From assembly GCA_023265625.1 (NCBI GenBank), contig JAHFST010000020.1, forward strand, positions 1-34,296: a DNA stretch of 34,296 nucleotides, given 5' to 3'. Below are positions 1 through 7,989 of the stretch, in pieces. The notes beneath the pieces are model-generated. The model did not search any database, had not been told where the DNA came from, and worked only from the letters and a program-made list of their open reading frames with translations. The stretch comes from Deltaproteobacteria bacterium. Its GTDB lineage: Bacteria > UBA10199 > JACPAL01 > JAHFST01. Numbering within the stretch: the first letter of the stretch is position 1; the number at the start of each line of letters is the position of its first letter. The position numbers were made by a program, and so were the translations under genes.

Positions 1-120
1 CGTCTTAATTTCGAACCTTCGTCTTAATTTCGAACCTTCGTCTTAATTTCGAACCTTCGTCTTAATTTCGAACCTTCGTCTTAATTTCGAACCTTCGTCT
101 TAATTTCGAACCTTCGTCTT
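1..120. repeat. 19-bp tandem repeat array, six perfect copies
   Basis: The unit CGTCTTAATTTCGAACCTT occurs six times head to tail without a mismatch (1-114). A seventh partial copy, CGTCTT, runs into the msrA stop codon. Each unit contains the palindrome TTCGAA. The period is not a multiple of three, so it is not a coding repeat. There are no spacers, so it is not a CRISPR array. Because the array starts exactly at the window edge, its true length is unknown, and an assembly artefact at a contig end is a real possibility. Confidence 0.95.
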
Positions 121-683
121 TAATTGCGGAGGTAGTGGCAGGTGTAGCCATGGGGGTTTTTTTGGAGGTAGTCTTGGTGGTAACCTTCGGCGGGGTAAAA
201 TTCTTGGGCGGGGACAATCTCTGTCACGATCGGCTTGGGCCATTTCTTTGATTGGTTGACCTCCTCTTTAACCTTGATCGCACTCTTTTGCTGATTTTCA
301 TCATGATAAAAAATGGCGGAACGATATTGAGTTCCAGTGTCATTGCCCTGCTTGTTGAGAGTGGTGGGGTCATGTAGGCGGAAGAAATATCTTAAGATTT
401 CTTCATAGCTGATTTTACTCGGATCGTAGTGCAGTTCGACAGCCTCCGCATGCCCTGTGATCCCTGACGAAACATCGCGGTATGTTGGGTTTTTGAGCAG
501 GCCTCCCGTGTAGCCGACGGTGATTTCAGTGATGCCCGGGAGTTGACGCAAGATCTCTTCGACCCCCCAAAAACAACCGCCGGCCAATGTGGCCGTTTCC
601 ATTGTGTTCGACATGGCTCCCCCTTTAATTGGTCCCACTCCCATCATGAACAATGCCATTAGATAAGTGGTGATTCGCTTCAT
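120..683 (-). CDS. msrA: Peptide-methionine (S)-S-oxide reductase MsrA, exported form
   Basis: Reduces methionine-S-sulfoxide in oxidised proteins. The catalytic motif GCFWG (Cys about residue 37) is followed by GYTGG, TGHAEAV and the TQYRS region. A resolving-type Cys lies near the C-terminus in GYTCHYLRN. The protein is 187 aa, normal for the family. The start at 683 (MKRITTYL) is preferred over an upstream in-frame codon because it forms an ATGA overlap with the desaturase stop and has GGGAG about 9 bases upstream. Residues 1-23 are hydrophobic, like a signal peptide without a lipobox, so the enzyme probably acts in the periplasm. No MsrB partner is present. It is probably translationally coupled to the desaturase. 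The downstream flank is the 19-bp repeat array. Confidence 0.95.
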   Translation of the reverse strand: MKRITTYLMALFMMGVGPIKGGAMSNTMETATLAGGCFWGVEEILRQLPGITEITVGYTGGLLKNPTYRDVSSGITGHAEAVELHYDPSKISYEEILRYFFRLHDPTTLNKQGNDTGTQYRSAIFYHDENQQKSAIKVKEEVNQSKKWPKPIVTEIVPAQEFYPAEGYHQDYLQKNPHGYTCHYLRN

Positions 684-1606
684 CGTACTAAGTCTCCCAA
701 GACATCCCAATAACTTTGATAGACATTCTCTGTCGGCAGACTGCCGCGTTCATTCATGAGCGCATGGACCCGCGGCAGGTGATGGAAGGGGACACTGGGA
801 TAAACATGATGTTCAATATGGTAGTTCACGTTGTGCGGCGCAAAGAAAAAAGCCTGAATGGGGTGTATCACGGTGCGTGAATTGTAGCGTTGATCCTCAT
901 TGGGCTGATAGCCGGCATGCTCGGCAATGCCACGGATGCGTAACAAGATTTGTAAAACTGTCATCATCGGGATCATCCAGAGCCAAAGGTAATACCACCC
1001 CGCCTTGGCCCAAAAGAGCAACCCAAACATCAAGACATTGATCGCCAAATGCCAGAAGATCAGTTCAGCACCTTCGATTTGAGGGCCACGTGGGGCCTCA
1101 ATCCCTGAAACGGTCCGTTTGGGCTGTCCCACTTGTTTGACCTGGCGTTTTTTAAAAAAGAAATAACCAATGAATTTAAAGTAGGAGATCCCAGAGAGGT
1201 CTCGCAAGATCTTGCGGGTAAAGCTTTTCATGGCGATGGGATATCCTCCGATCAAACTGATATCAGGATCGTCTGGGACCAGAGGGTCCAGATGATGTTT
1301 GAGATGAAAACGACGATAGGTTTGTTGCGAAAAAAAGAGCGGAGAGGCGCATAAGATTTGTCCGACATAATTATTCCAAGTAGGGGATTGGAACAGGCGC
1401 CCATGAGCCCCGTCGTGCATCAAGATGGCCAAGGCGAGCTGATAACGCGCCATGAGTAAGGCACAGGGCAAGGTCATCCACCATCGCCCAGCCCACGCGG
1501 CCAGGGAAAATAAACTGATAATTCCGATCCAATCGGCGCATAAGGCGCTCCAAGTGTGGGAGGGACTTGGTTGGCTGATGGGACGTAATTCTTGAATGTC
1601 CAGCAT
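680..1606 (-). CDS. Membrane fatty acid desaturase family protein
   Basis: Integral-membrane di-iron desaturase/hydroxylase-like enzyme of 308 aa. The three histidine boxes are visible: HDGAH (64-68), HLKHH (101-105) and HIEHH (263-267). A further His sits in RGIAEHAG. Hydrophobic stretches at about 28-60, 85-95 and 180-220 fit the four-helix topology. The family introduces double bonds into acyl chains or modifies related lipids; the substrate and regiochemistry cannot be read from the sequence. The ATG at 1606 has AAGG about 10 bases upstream. The gene is first in a two-gene unit with msrA and diverges from mgtE across 140 bp. A carotenoid-modifying member of the superfamily is a less likely alternative. 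Confidence 0.85.
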   Translation of the reverse strand: MLDIQELRPISQPSPSHTWSALCADWIGIISLFSLAAWAGRWWMTLPCALLMARYQLALAILMHDGAHGRLFQSPTWNNYVGQILCASPLFFSQQTYRRFHLKHHLDPLVPDDPDISLIGGYPIAMKSFTRKILRDLSGISYFKFIGYFFFKKRQVKQVGQPKRTVSGIEAPRGPQIEGAELIFWHLAINVLMFGLLFWAKAGWYYLWLWMIPMMTVLQILLRIRGIAEHAGYQPNEDQRYNSRTVIHPIQAFFFAPHNVNYHIEHHVYPSVPFHHLPRVHALMNERGSLPTENVYQSYWDVLGDLVR

Positions 1607-1746
1607 GTTTATTTAACCTTTTTTGTGGATGAAGCGAAACCGATGATGGGGCCGCACGACTGGAGGGTGTTCATGGCTTAGAATCTAACCGATTCCGCTT
1701 TCACTTTAAAAGCTTTTTTAGTAGGGACAAGCGGAGTAAATAACGA

Positions 1747-3135
1747 TTGGATCTTATGACGCCTCGACACCGAAAAGTGAGTTACATCAAGAAGATTATT
1801 TTTTCGGATTCTGAAAAGCAGATCCTGCATTTTTTAGAGAGTCTTAAGTCGGACGACTATAGTGAAATTTTTTCCTCTTTGAGCCCGCAAGAAATCGAGA
1901 GATTTGTGGAAGTGGTGTTCAAGAGTCAAAATCTTTCCCAGACGATTAAAGAGATACCCGATGTCATTTTGCCGGAAATGTTGGACATTATTCCCATCAA
2001 AACCTTGACTGAGGTTTTGATAGCCGCCCCTGAAAAATTGGCCTCATTGTTGGTCAAAAAAATCTCCCGAGAAAGAGAAAAAGTGATTTTTGATCAGCTG
2101 CCTCCGGCCCAAGTGAAGCGTTTTGAAAGATTTCTCATGTATCCCGAGGATACATGCGGGTATATCATGTCGCCGGATTTTTTTTCCATTTCACAGGAAA
2201 GCCCTGCGGGACAAGCCGTCGAGGGACTTCGGAAATTTGCCCACAACGATCATATTGTCTACATCTACGTTTTGGATGAGACTCGCTTGGTAGGTGTGGT
2301 GTCGCTGCGCGATCTCTTCCTTGCAGAACCTTCCACTTTAGTGCGTGACCTGATGAGTCGTAAGCTAGTGACCATTCACGTGAATGACGACCGGGAAAAG
2401 GCCGCCGGACTGGTGGCGCAATACAATTATTTGGCCATCCCAGTGGTGAACGATCAATTGGAGATATTGGGCATCATCAAGGTGGATGACATTGTCGATG
2501 TCATTCGAGATGAGTTTACCGAAGATATTCAAAAGATCGGTGGTACGGAGGCCTTGGATGAGCCGTACATGACGATGCCGTTTCGCGGCTTGTTGCGGAA
2601 GCGGGCCGGGTGGCTCACCATTTTGTTTCTGGGCGAAATGCTCACGGCGACGGCGATGGGCTTTTTTCAAAATAGGATTGAACGGGCGGTTGTGCTGGCC
2701 TTGTTTGTCCCCCTGATTATTTCCAGCGGTGGTAATTCCGGTTCTCAGGCTTCCACTCTCGTGATTCGTTCTTTAGCCATTGGTGAAATAACCCTCAAGG
2801 ATTGGTATAAAGTTCTCCGTAGAGAGCTCGGTGCCGGTTTATCGCTGGGATTGTTACTGGGTGGCATTGGTTTTATTCGGGTGACGCTTTGGTCGCTCGT
2901 TTCAAATATCTATGGGCCGCATTGGTTCTTGGTGGCCTGCACTATTTTTACCTCTTTGATCGGGGTTGTCCTTTGGGGCACTATCGCGGGTTCCATGCTC
3001 CCATTTGTCTTAAAAAAATTGGGCTTTGATCCAGCGGCATCCTCCGCCCCGTTTGTGGCCACCTTGGTGGATGTGACTGGCCTCGTCATTTATTTTACGG
3101 CGGCTTCTTTGATCTTATTTCAAGTCTTAGTTTAA
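1747..3135 (+). CDS. mgtE: Magnesium transporter MgtE
   Basis: Mg2+ channel/transporter of the inner membrane. The domains are in the normal order: a helical MgtE_N domain (about 20-130), paired CBS domains (about 140-255) that in this family sense cytoplasmic Mg2+, and a C-terminal membrane domain (about 285-462). The membrane domain carries the signature PLIISSGGNSGSQ near 322-334. A conserved Asp lies in VDVTG of the last helices. The start is either TTG at 1747 (GCGGAG about 11 bases upstream) or ATG at 1756, whose spacing is poorer. No magnesium riboswitch is recognisable in the 140-bp upstream region. The next gene begins 1 bp after the stop, which suggests co-transcription. Confidence 0.95.
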   Translation: MDLMTPRHRKVSYIKKIIFSDSEKQILHFLESLKSDDYSEIFSSLSPQEIERFVEVVFKSQNLSQTIKEIPDVILPEMLDIIPIKTLTEVLIAAPEKLASLLVKKISREREKVIFDQLPPAQVKRFERFLMYPEDTCGYIMSPDFFSISQESPAGQAVEGLRKFAHNDHIVYIYVLDETRLVGVVSLRDLFLAEPSTLVRDLMSRKLVTIHVNDDREKAAGLVAQYNYLAIPVVNDQLEILGIIKVDDIVDVIRDEFTEDIQKIGGTEALDEPYMTMPFRGLLRKRAGWLTILFLGEMLTATAMGFFQNRIERAVVLALFVPLIISSGGNSGSQASTLVIRSLAIGEITLKDWYKVLRRELGAGLSLGLLLGGIGFIRVTLWSLVSNIYGPHWFLVACTIFTSLIGVVLWGTIAGSMLPFVLKKLGFDPAASSAPFVATLVDVTGLVIYFTAASLILFQVLV

Positions 3136-3136
3136 A

Positions 3137-3388
3137 ATGGATACCATGCCGACTGAAATTCAAGGGATGCTCCAAGGTGTTGGCGGTTCTTTTGATTACA
3201 CGACGATCTTCGTTGGAATTGCCTTCAGCATTGTGGGTTGGGGCGCCTGGCGTTATGGGCGCAAGATTCAAAGTGGACGACACATGTTACTGGGCGTGGC
3301 CCTCATGGGGTATGCCTACTTTGTGCCGAATCCCTGGTGGTCGTTTGTGGTGGGATCTCTCCTCACCGGGTTTCTCTTCTGGCCATAG
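3137..3388 (+). CDS. Small conserved two-helix membrane protein, function unknown
   Basis: An 83-aa protein with two hydrophobic segments (about 20-38 and 48-80). The C-terminal half reads ALMGYAYFVPNPWWSFVVG, a motif I recall from small uncharacterised inner-membrane proteins of proteobacteria. The ATG lies 1 bp after the mgtE stop, so the gene is probably translated from the mgtE message by coupling. Its last 73 bp overlap, antisense, the 3' end of the MFS transporter gene. The well-conserved look of the overlapped end argues that this frame is real. No function can be assigned. A role linked to MgtE is only suggested by position. Confidence 0.7.
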   Translation: MDTMPTEIQGMLQGVGGSFDYTTIFVGIAFSIVGWGAWRYGRKIQSGRHMLLGVALMGYAYFVPNPWWSFVVGSLLTGFLFWP

Positions 3389-4536
3389 TAGACATACCAG
3401 GTAAACAGACCCACAGTGGCTGCGAAAGTTAGGACACTGGCGACCTGAAAGGCCAAGCTTGGACCTCCGAACTTCCAAAAGAAACCAAAGAGCAGGCTGG
3501 CTGGGAGCAGGCTCAAACCCAAGAGAAAGTGATAGACGCCAAAGAGCGAGCCGAATCGTTCTTGTTTTGATAAATCGACCAACAAGGCCTTTTCCGGGGC
3601 CTCGGTCAGACCGTAAAATATCCCGTACACCATGAATAGGATGATGAGTGGTGTGATACCCCAGGGGCGCGCGAATAAGCCGTAAATAACCGCGTATAAT
3701 AACCAGCCGAGTAGGACTAATCCGATGCGATTCATTTTATCCGAAAGTTTGCCTAAGTACTGATTGCTGATGGCCTTGATGACATGAAACCCCGCCCAGA
3801 GAAGCGGGAGTAGGGGAATGGCAATGCCCGCCTGTTGTAACCGGAGCAGAATAAAGGCATCGGTGGCATTCCCCAGATTGAAGAGAAAGACGAGCAGAAG
3901 AAAACACTTCAGATGTTTGGGGATAAATGCCCGATCTCGGAGTGAGAATGTTTTTGCAGAGATTGATTCAGACGGTACCGCTCGTATTCTTGTCAGGAAA
4001 ATGAGCGTGAAAAATGACGGCACAATGGCGCACGCAAAGACCAGTCGGTATTGTTGCGGAAAAATCCAGAGCAATCCAGCGGCCAACAGCGAACCAATGA
4101 CGGCCCCCGAGTGGTCCATCATGCGATGAAATCCAAAGGCATGGCCGCGTTGTTCCGGGGCGACACTGGCGGCAATCATGGCATCACGCGGCGCGGAGCG
4201 CATGCCTTTGCCAACGCGGTCACCAAAGCGGATCCCTAAGACCGGCAACCAATGATGGGTCAAGCCCATCAACGACCTGAGGAGTGAGGAGAACCCATAG
4301 CCAAACCACACGAAGCGACGTTTGTCTTTGACCCGATCAGACCAAAAACCGGAGACTAGTTTGAGCAGGCTGGCGGTTGTCTCGCTGATCCCTTCGATGA
4401 GTCCCAAGGCCATGGGGCCGCCCCCCAACACCACGGCGACATAAACGGGCAGGAGCGGAAAGATCATTTCGCTGGAAACATCGGTAAAAAAACTGATCCA
4501 ACCGAGGGTCTTTACATTTTTGGGTAAGGGCTTCAT
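3316..4536 (-). CDS. Major facilitator superfamily transporter
   Basis: A 406-aa polytopic membrane protein. The N-terminus (GWISFFTDVSSEMIFPLLPV), the loop GFWSDRVKDKRR and the segment RFGDRVGKGMRSAPRDAMIA are typical of an MFS subfamily of uncharacterised transporters and place it firmly in MFS. The substrate is unknown. The last ~25 residues (after WYVYYGQKR) are polar and overlap the small membrane protein gene on the other strand. They look like a tail extension rather than a transmembrane part. The ATG at 4536 has no clear Shine-Dalgarno sequence. An AATAAT box lies about 15 bases upstream. It diverges from crcB, with 43 bp between starts. Confidence 0.85.
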   Translation of the reverse strand: MKPLPKNVKTLGWISFFTDVSSEMIFPLLPVYVAVVLGGGPMALGLIEGISETTASLLKLVSGFWSDRVKDKRRFVWFGYGFSSLLRSLMGLTHHWLPVLGIRFGDRVGKGMRSAPRDAMIAASVAPEQRGHAFGFHRMMDHSGAVIGSLLAAGLLWIFPQQYRLVFACAIVPSFFTLIFLTRIRAVPSESISAKTFSLRDRAFIPKHLKCFLLLVFLFNLGNATDAFILLRLQQAGIAIPLLPLLWAGFHVIKAISNQYLGKLSDKMNRIGLVLLGWLLYAVIYGLFARPWGITPLIILFMVYGIFYGLTEAPEKALLVDLSKQERFGSLFGVYHFLLGLSLLPASLLFGFFWKFGGPSLAFQVASVLTFAATVGLFTWYVYYGQKRNPVRRDPTTNDHQGFGTK

Positions 4537-4579
4537 GATGGGTTCGGAATTATTTCACACAGACAGGAAGGTTTTCCAA

Positions 4580-4939
4580 ATGAATAAATTTTTTCTCATT
4601 TGCTTGGGAGGGGCGGTTGGCACCGGGGCGAGGTATCTCCTCTCAGACGCATTTCCCTACGGTACTTTGACGGTCAATGTATTGGGTTCCTTCTTGATGG
4701 GTGTTTTGATGCAGTTGGGTCTGACCACTGATTTGCTGTCACCAACGGCGCGTGTGGTGTTGACCACCGGGTTGATGGGCGGGTTTACCACTTATTCCAG
4801 TTTTAACTACGAGACGATCCAATATTTTCAAAACGGTGAAACTCTCAAGGGGATGATGAATCTTGTGGTGATGGTGGGTGTCTGTTTGGCGGCGGGTTTT
4901 GCCGGACTAGTTTTTGCCAAGCGCTTGATTGGAAACTAG
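4580..4939 (+). CDS. crcB: Fluoride channel CrcB/FluC
   Basis: A 119-aa dual-topology fluoride exporter of the cytoplasmic membrane. Family signatures are present in order: GGAVGTGARY near the N-terminus, GTLTVNVLGSFLMG, and GLMGGFTTYSSF, which carries the Phe/Thr/Ser residues lining the pore in characterised homologues. Four hydrophobic helices fit the size. The start at 4580 is chosen because AGGAAGG lies about 9 bases upstream and the family begins at this point; the frame stays open a further 60 bases upstream. The available leader (under 50 bp) contains no recognisable fluoride riboswitch. A single copy suggests a homodimer. Confidence 0.95.
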   Translation: MNKFFLICLGGAVGTGARYLLSDAFPYGTLTVNVLGSFLMGVLMQLGLTTDLLSPTARVVLTTGLMGGFTTYSSFNYETIQYFQNGETLKGMMNLVVMVGVCLAAGFAGLVFAKRLIGN

Positions 4940-4943
4940 CGAA

Positions 4944-5756
4944 TTAGGGTAGGGTGTTCACGAGGAGTTGGGTCACTCCCTCCGGATTGTCGATATGGAG
5001 CCAATGCCCGCCAGCGAGGCGGTGTAGCTGAACGTTGGCTCCTTGTTGTTTGGCCGCCTCGACTCGAGTGGCCATGGTTTCGGTCATGACGGCGGAGTCT
5101 TGAGCTCGGATCAGATGAAACTCAGGTGTTGCGGTGTGTGCCTGCTCAATCGTGGGCCACCTATCGGTGACGGCAAAATCGTCTAACAACGGGCCAATCT
5201 CCTCAATACAAAACTGCCAGGCAAAACCATCGTCCTTGGGCCTCAAGTTTGTCATCATCCATTGAGTTACGACCGGTCGGAAGCCATAGGGCTGAAAGGA
5301 CTCCATGGCGGCCTCGCGCGTTGGAAAGGGACCGGGATGTTTGCGCAGGGCGACCAATATTTGCCAGGCCTCACTGTCACGCGATGAAGTCCCCGGGTTG
5401 GAATCAACCACCCAAACTTGTTGCAACCCTACGATGGGTTGTGTCGCCACGGCGAGGGCAATCTTGCCACCAAACGAGTGGCCCAATAGGGCCATGGTGT
5501 TGGCGCCAATTTTATCGCGCATTAAATGGCGCACATCTTCGGCACATGTTGCGACGGTATGAGGTGTGGGGAAAGCAAGCGATTGGCCATGGAGCCGCAG
5601 ATCAACCAGTACGCCACCCCATTCTGGTCGAGCCGTGACGACTCGTTGGGCAACAGAGAGCCAATTCCGTCCTCGGCCAAAGATGCCGTGCAGGAAAAAA
5701 AGCCATTTCTCAGGAGAATGAGAGGGCGCCGTGATGAGCTGATGGTGTAAAAAAAT
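4944..5756 (-). CDS. Alpha/beta hydrolase (YbfF-like esterase fold), no canonical start codon
   Basis: The reading frame encodes a complete alpha/beta hydrolase. It has the oxyanion-hole motif FFLHGIFGRG (His23-Gly24 counted from 5756), the strand VLVDLRLHG, the nucleophile elbow GHSFGG (Ser about 94), an acid candidate in VVDSN and the C-terminal GGHWLHIDNPEG with the likely catalytic His. The first GTG (5534) would delete the oxyanion-hole strand, so translation must begin further upstream. Between the in-frame TAG and the HG motif there is no ATG, GTG or TTG; the best candidate is ATT at 5756. It directly follows the SWIB gene, whose stop is at 5758. A rare AUU start, a lost start codon or a base error in a T7 run (about 5749-5755) are the options. 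The substrate is unknown. Confidence 0.8.
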   Translation of the reverse strand: MFLHHQLITAPSHSPEKWLFFLHGIFGRGRNWLSVAQRVVTARPEWGGVLVDLRLHGQSLAFPTPHTVATCAEDVRHLMRDKIGANTMALLGHSFGGKIALAVATQPIVGLQQVWVVDSNPGTSSRDSEAWQILVALRKHPGPFPTREAAMESFQPYGFRPVVTQWMMTNLRPKDDGFAWQFCIEEIGPLLDDFAVTDRWPTIEQAHTATPEFHLIRAQDSAVMTETMATRVEAAKQQGANVQLHRLAGGHWLHIDNPEGVTQLLVNTLP

Positions 5757-5757
5757 G

Positions 5758-6015
5758 TTATTTAAGATGCGCAGAAACTAGCTTCGTCATCTGAAACATA
5801 TTAACTTGTTTCTTGCCGCCGAAGACCTTGAGTAACTTGTCATCCGCGTTGATGTTCCGCCTGTTCTTGGCATCCTGCAACTTGTTCTTTTTGATGTAGA
5901 CCCACAACTTCTTGACCACCTCGGTACGAGGGATTGGATTGGCACCGACGATGGCCGACAGGGCGGCATCGGGTTGAACCGGCTTCATGAACGCAGACGT
6001 TTTTTTCGCAGCCAT
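5758..6015 (-). CDS. SWIB/MDM2 domain protein
   Basis: An 85-aa protein consisting almost entirely of a SWIB domain. Core matches are NPIPRTEVVKKLWVYIKKN, then LQDAKNRRNINADDKLLKVFG and a C-terminal helix. The domain is best known from eukaryotic SWI/SNF chromatin complexes. Stand-alone copies occur in Chlamydiae, Deltaproteobacteria and other bacteria; their role is unsettled, with DNA topology or chromatin proposed. The start at 6015 is fixed by AGGAGGAATT just upstream. The Lys-rich N-terminus (MAAKKTSAFMKP) is typical. The hydrolase gene follows at once on the same strand. Confidence 0.9.
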   Translation of the reverse strand: MAAKKTSAFMKPVQPDAALSAIVGANPIPRTEVVKKLWVYIKKNKLQDAKNRRNINADDKLLKVFGGKKQVNMFQMTKLVSAHLK

Positions 6016-6177
6016 AATTCCTCCTTGAGTTTGGAGGGGGACCATACAGGGTCTTTTTGAGAATTGATAGTGGGAAAATTAGGGGAGCCATAATAAAGAT
6101 TGGTTGAAGATCTAAAACTTTATTGATACGGTGCGTCACAATTTTGGGGACCTTCAATCAAGAAAGGATAGGGGTAT

Positions 6178-7989
6178 ATGGAGTATCTGGTTAATCGTCG
6201 TGACATTGATTTTATTCTGAAGGAACAAATTCATTACGAAAAATTGTTTGAGTTACCGGAGTTTAAAGAATTCACGACCGAGATGTTTGACATGGTGTTG
6301 GATCAGTCGTTCAAGTTTGCCCAGCAGGAGATTGCGCCCCTCAATGCCTCGGGAGATAAAGAAGGTTGCCTGTTTGATGGCAAGACGGTGAAGGCCCCGA
6401 AGGGATACAAAGAGGCTTATCAGCATTTCGCCGAAAATGGTTTCATTGGAATGGATGTTCCTGCCACCTATGGGGGGCAAGGGTTGCCACTGACGGTGGC
6501 GATGCCCGCGTCGGAGTTTTTTAGTGGGGCGTCCGTGTCGTTTATGATGTACCCGGGGCTGACCCGAGGGGCGGCTCATCTGATTGAGACCTGTGGTTCT
6601 GAGGCGTTAAAAAATATCTATGTGCAAAAAATGTACTCTGGCGTCTGGGCCGGGACCATGTGTCTGACCGAACCGCAGGCGGGGAGTGCCGTCGGAGACC
6701 TGAAGACGACGGCCGTGCCGCAACCGGATGGAAGTTATAAGATCAAAGGCGGCAAAATGTTTATCTCCTCCGGGGATCATGATCTCACGGAAAATATCAT
6801 TCATCTCGTGTTGGCGAGGATTCAAGGGGATCCGGAAAATTCGACCAAGGGGATCTCGCTCTTTGTGGTCCCGAAACTGAAGGTGAAGAAGGACGGTTCT
6901 GTCGGTGAATCCAATGATGTGAAGACGGTCAATATCGAGCACAAGATGGGGATCAAGGGGCAGGCGACCTGCACTCTGTCATTTGGGGATAATGATCAAT
7001 GTGTGGGGCACCTGGTCGGGGAACCACGCTCCGGGATGAAACAGATGTTTCAGATGATGAACGAGGCGCGGCTGCTCTGCGGCATGCAGGGATTGTCGAT
7101 TTCTGGAACCGCCTTTGAGCATGCCTTGCAATACGCCAAGGAACGGGTGCAAGGGCAGGGCAAGACCATCGTTGCTTTTCCGGATGTGCGGCGGATGTTG
7201 ATGCTGCAAAAGGCCTACGTGGAAGGGATTCGTTCGCTGCTTTATCATACGGGGTATTACATCGACATGGGCAAGGGGCATCCCAATCCCGAGACGAAGG
7301 CCTACTATCAGGGGTTTGCGGATTTACTGACACCGATGTGTAAGGCTTATGGATCTGACATGGGGTTTAAGGTCACGGAATTGGCGATGCAGACTTACGG
7401 GGGCTATGGCTATATTTCCGAATATCCGATTGAACAGTACATGCGCGATGTGAAGATCTCTTCCATTTACGAAGGGACCAATGGGATTCAGGCCCTTGAC
7501 CTGTTGGGACGAAAACTGCCGCAGAATGGGGGACAGGTCGTGCAGCAGTTTTACGCGATGCTTGATGAGTTCGTGACCAAAAATCAAAATGAACCAGCCC
7601 TCAAGGTGGAATTGGGAGAATTCAAAAAGGCCTTGGATTTGATTGCCCAGGTGGCCATGTCCTTCATGGAGATGACGGGCAAGGGGGATTTTAATTATCC
7701 CATGTTATCAGCCACGCCTTTTCTCAATATGTTTTCCAATGTGGTGGTGGCTTACTACCTCTTGGATCAGGCGGTGATTGCCCACGTGAAGCTCGCCAAG
7801 CTGTTGGAGGAAAAAGTGGATGATCCCTCCCAGCACAAGGGGTTCATCAAGGGGAATGACGAGGCCGCCTATCTTGATGGCAAGATCAAAACGGCGCGAT
7901 TCTTTGTCCATCAGGTCTTGCCGACGGTACGGGCCACCGTCAAATCGATCAATTCAGGAGATCGCAGCGCCTTGGAGATCATACTCTAA
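6178..7989 (+). CDS. Acyl-CoA dehydrogenase, long (about 600 aa) FadE-type
   Basis: FAD-dependent alpha,beta-dehydrogenation of acyl-CoA, the first step of beta-oxidation. The 603 aa match the long subfamily that has an extra N-terminal segment ([12 protein letters not shown]) and an extra C-terminal helical domain. Visible motifs are [18 protein letters not shown] for substrate/FAD contacts, [12 protein letters not shown], and [16 protein letters not shown] with the putative catalytic Glu at 432. The start at 6178 has AAAGGA about 9 bases upstream. Its stop overlaps the pccB start (TAATG), so it is the first gene of the propionyl-CoA operon. Chain-length preference cannot be read. The company of PCC and mutase fits odd-chain or branched acyl-CoA breakdown. 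Confidence 0.93.
   Translation: MEYLVNRRDIDFILKEQIHYEKLFELPEFKEFTTEMFDMVLDQSFKFAQQEIAPLNASGDKEGCLFDGKTVKAPKGYKEAYQHFAENGFIGMDVPATYGGQGLPLTVAMPASEFFSGASVSFMMYPGLTRGAAHLIETCGSEALKNIYVQKMYSGVWAGTMCLTEPQAGSAVGDLKTTAVPQPDGSYKIKGGKMFISSGDHDLTENIIHLVLARIQGDPENSTKGISLFVVPKLKVKKDGSVGESNDVKTVNIEHKMGIKGQATCTLSFGDNDQCVGHLVGEPRSGMKQMFQMMNEARLLCGMQGLSISGTAFEHALQYAKERVQGQGKTIVAFPDVRRMLMLQKAYVEGIRSLLYHTGYYIDMGKGHPNPETKAYYQGFADLLTPMCKAYGSDMGFKVTELAMQTYGGYGYISEYPIEQYMRDVKISSIYEGTNGIQALDLLGRKLPQNGGQVVQQFYAMLDEFVTKNQNEPALKVELGEFKKALDLIAQVAMSFMEMTGKGDFNYPMLSATPFLNMFSNVVVAYYLLDQAVIAHVKLAKLLEEKVDDPSQHKGFIKGNDEAAYLDGKIKTARFFVHQVLPTVRATVKSINSGDRSALEIIL

Noticed and set aside
1-120. Possible CRISPR array
   Set aside because: The 19-bp units are directly adjacent with no spacers and no cas genes are present.
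1607-1746. Magnesium-sensing riboswitch upstream of mgtE
   Set aside because: No recognisable M-box structure in the 140 bp; only an A/T-rich stretch with AAAAGCTTTTTT.
4537-4579. Fluoride riboswitch upstream of crcB
   Set aside because: The leader is too short and lacks the conserved pseudoknot sequence elements.
5249-5750. Plus-strand open frames opposite the hydrolase N-terminal region
   Set aside because: The minus-strand frame encodes recognisable hydrolase motifs throughout; the plus-strand products have no motif.
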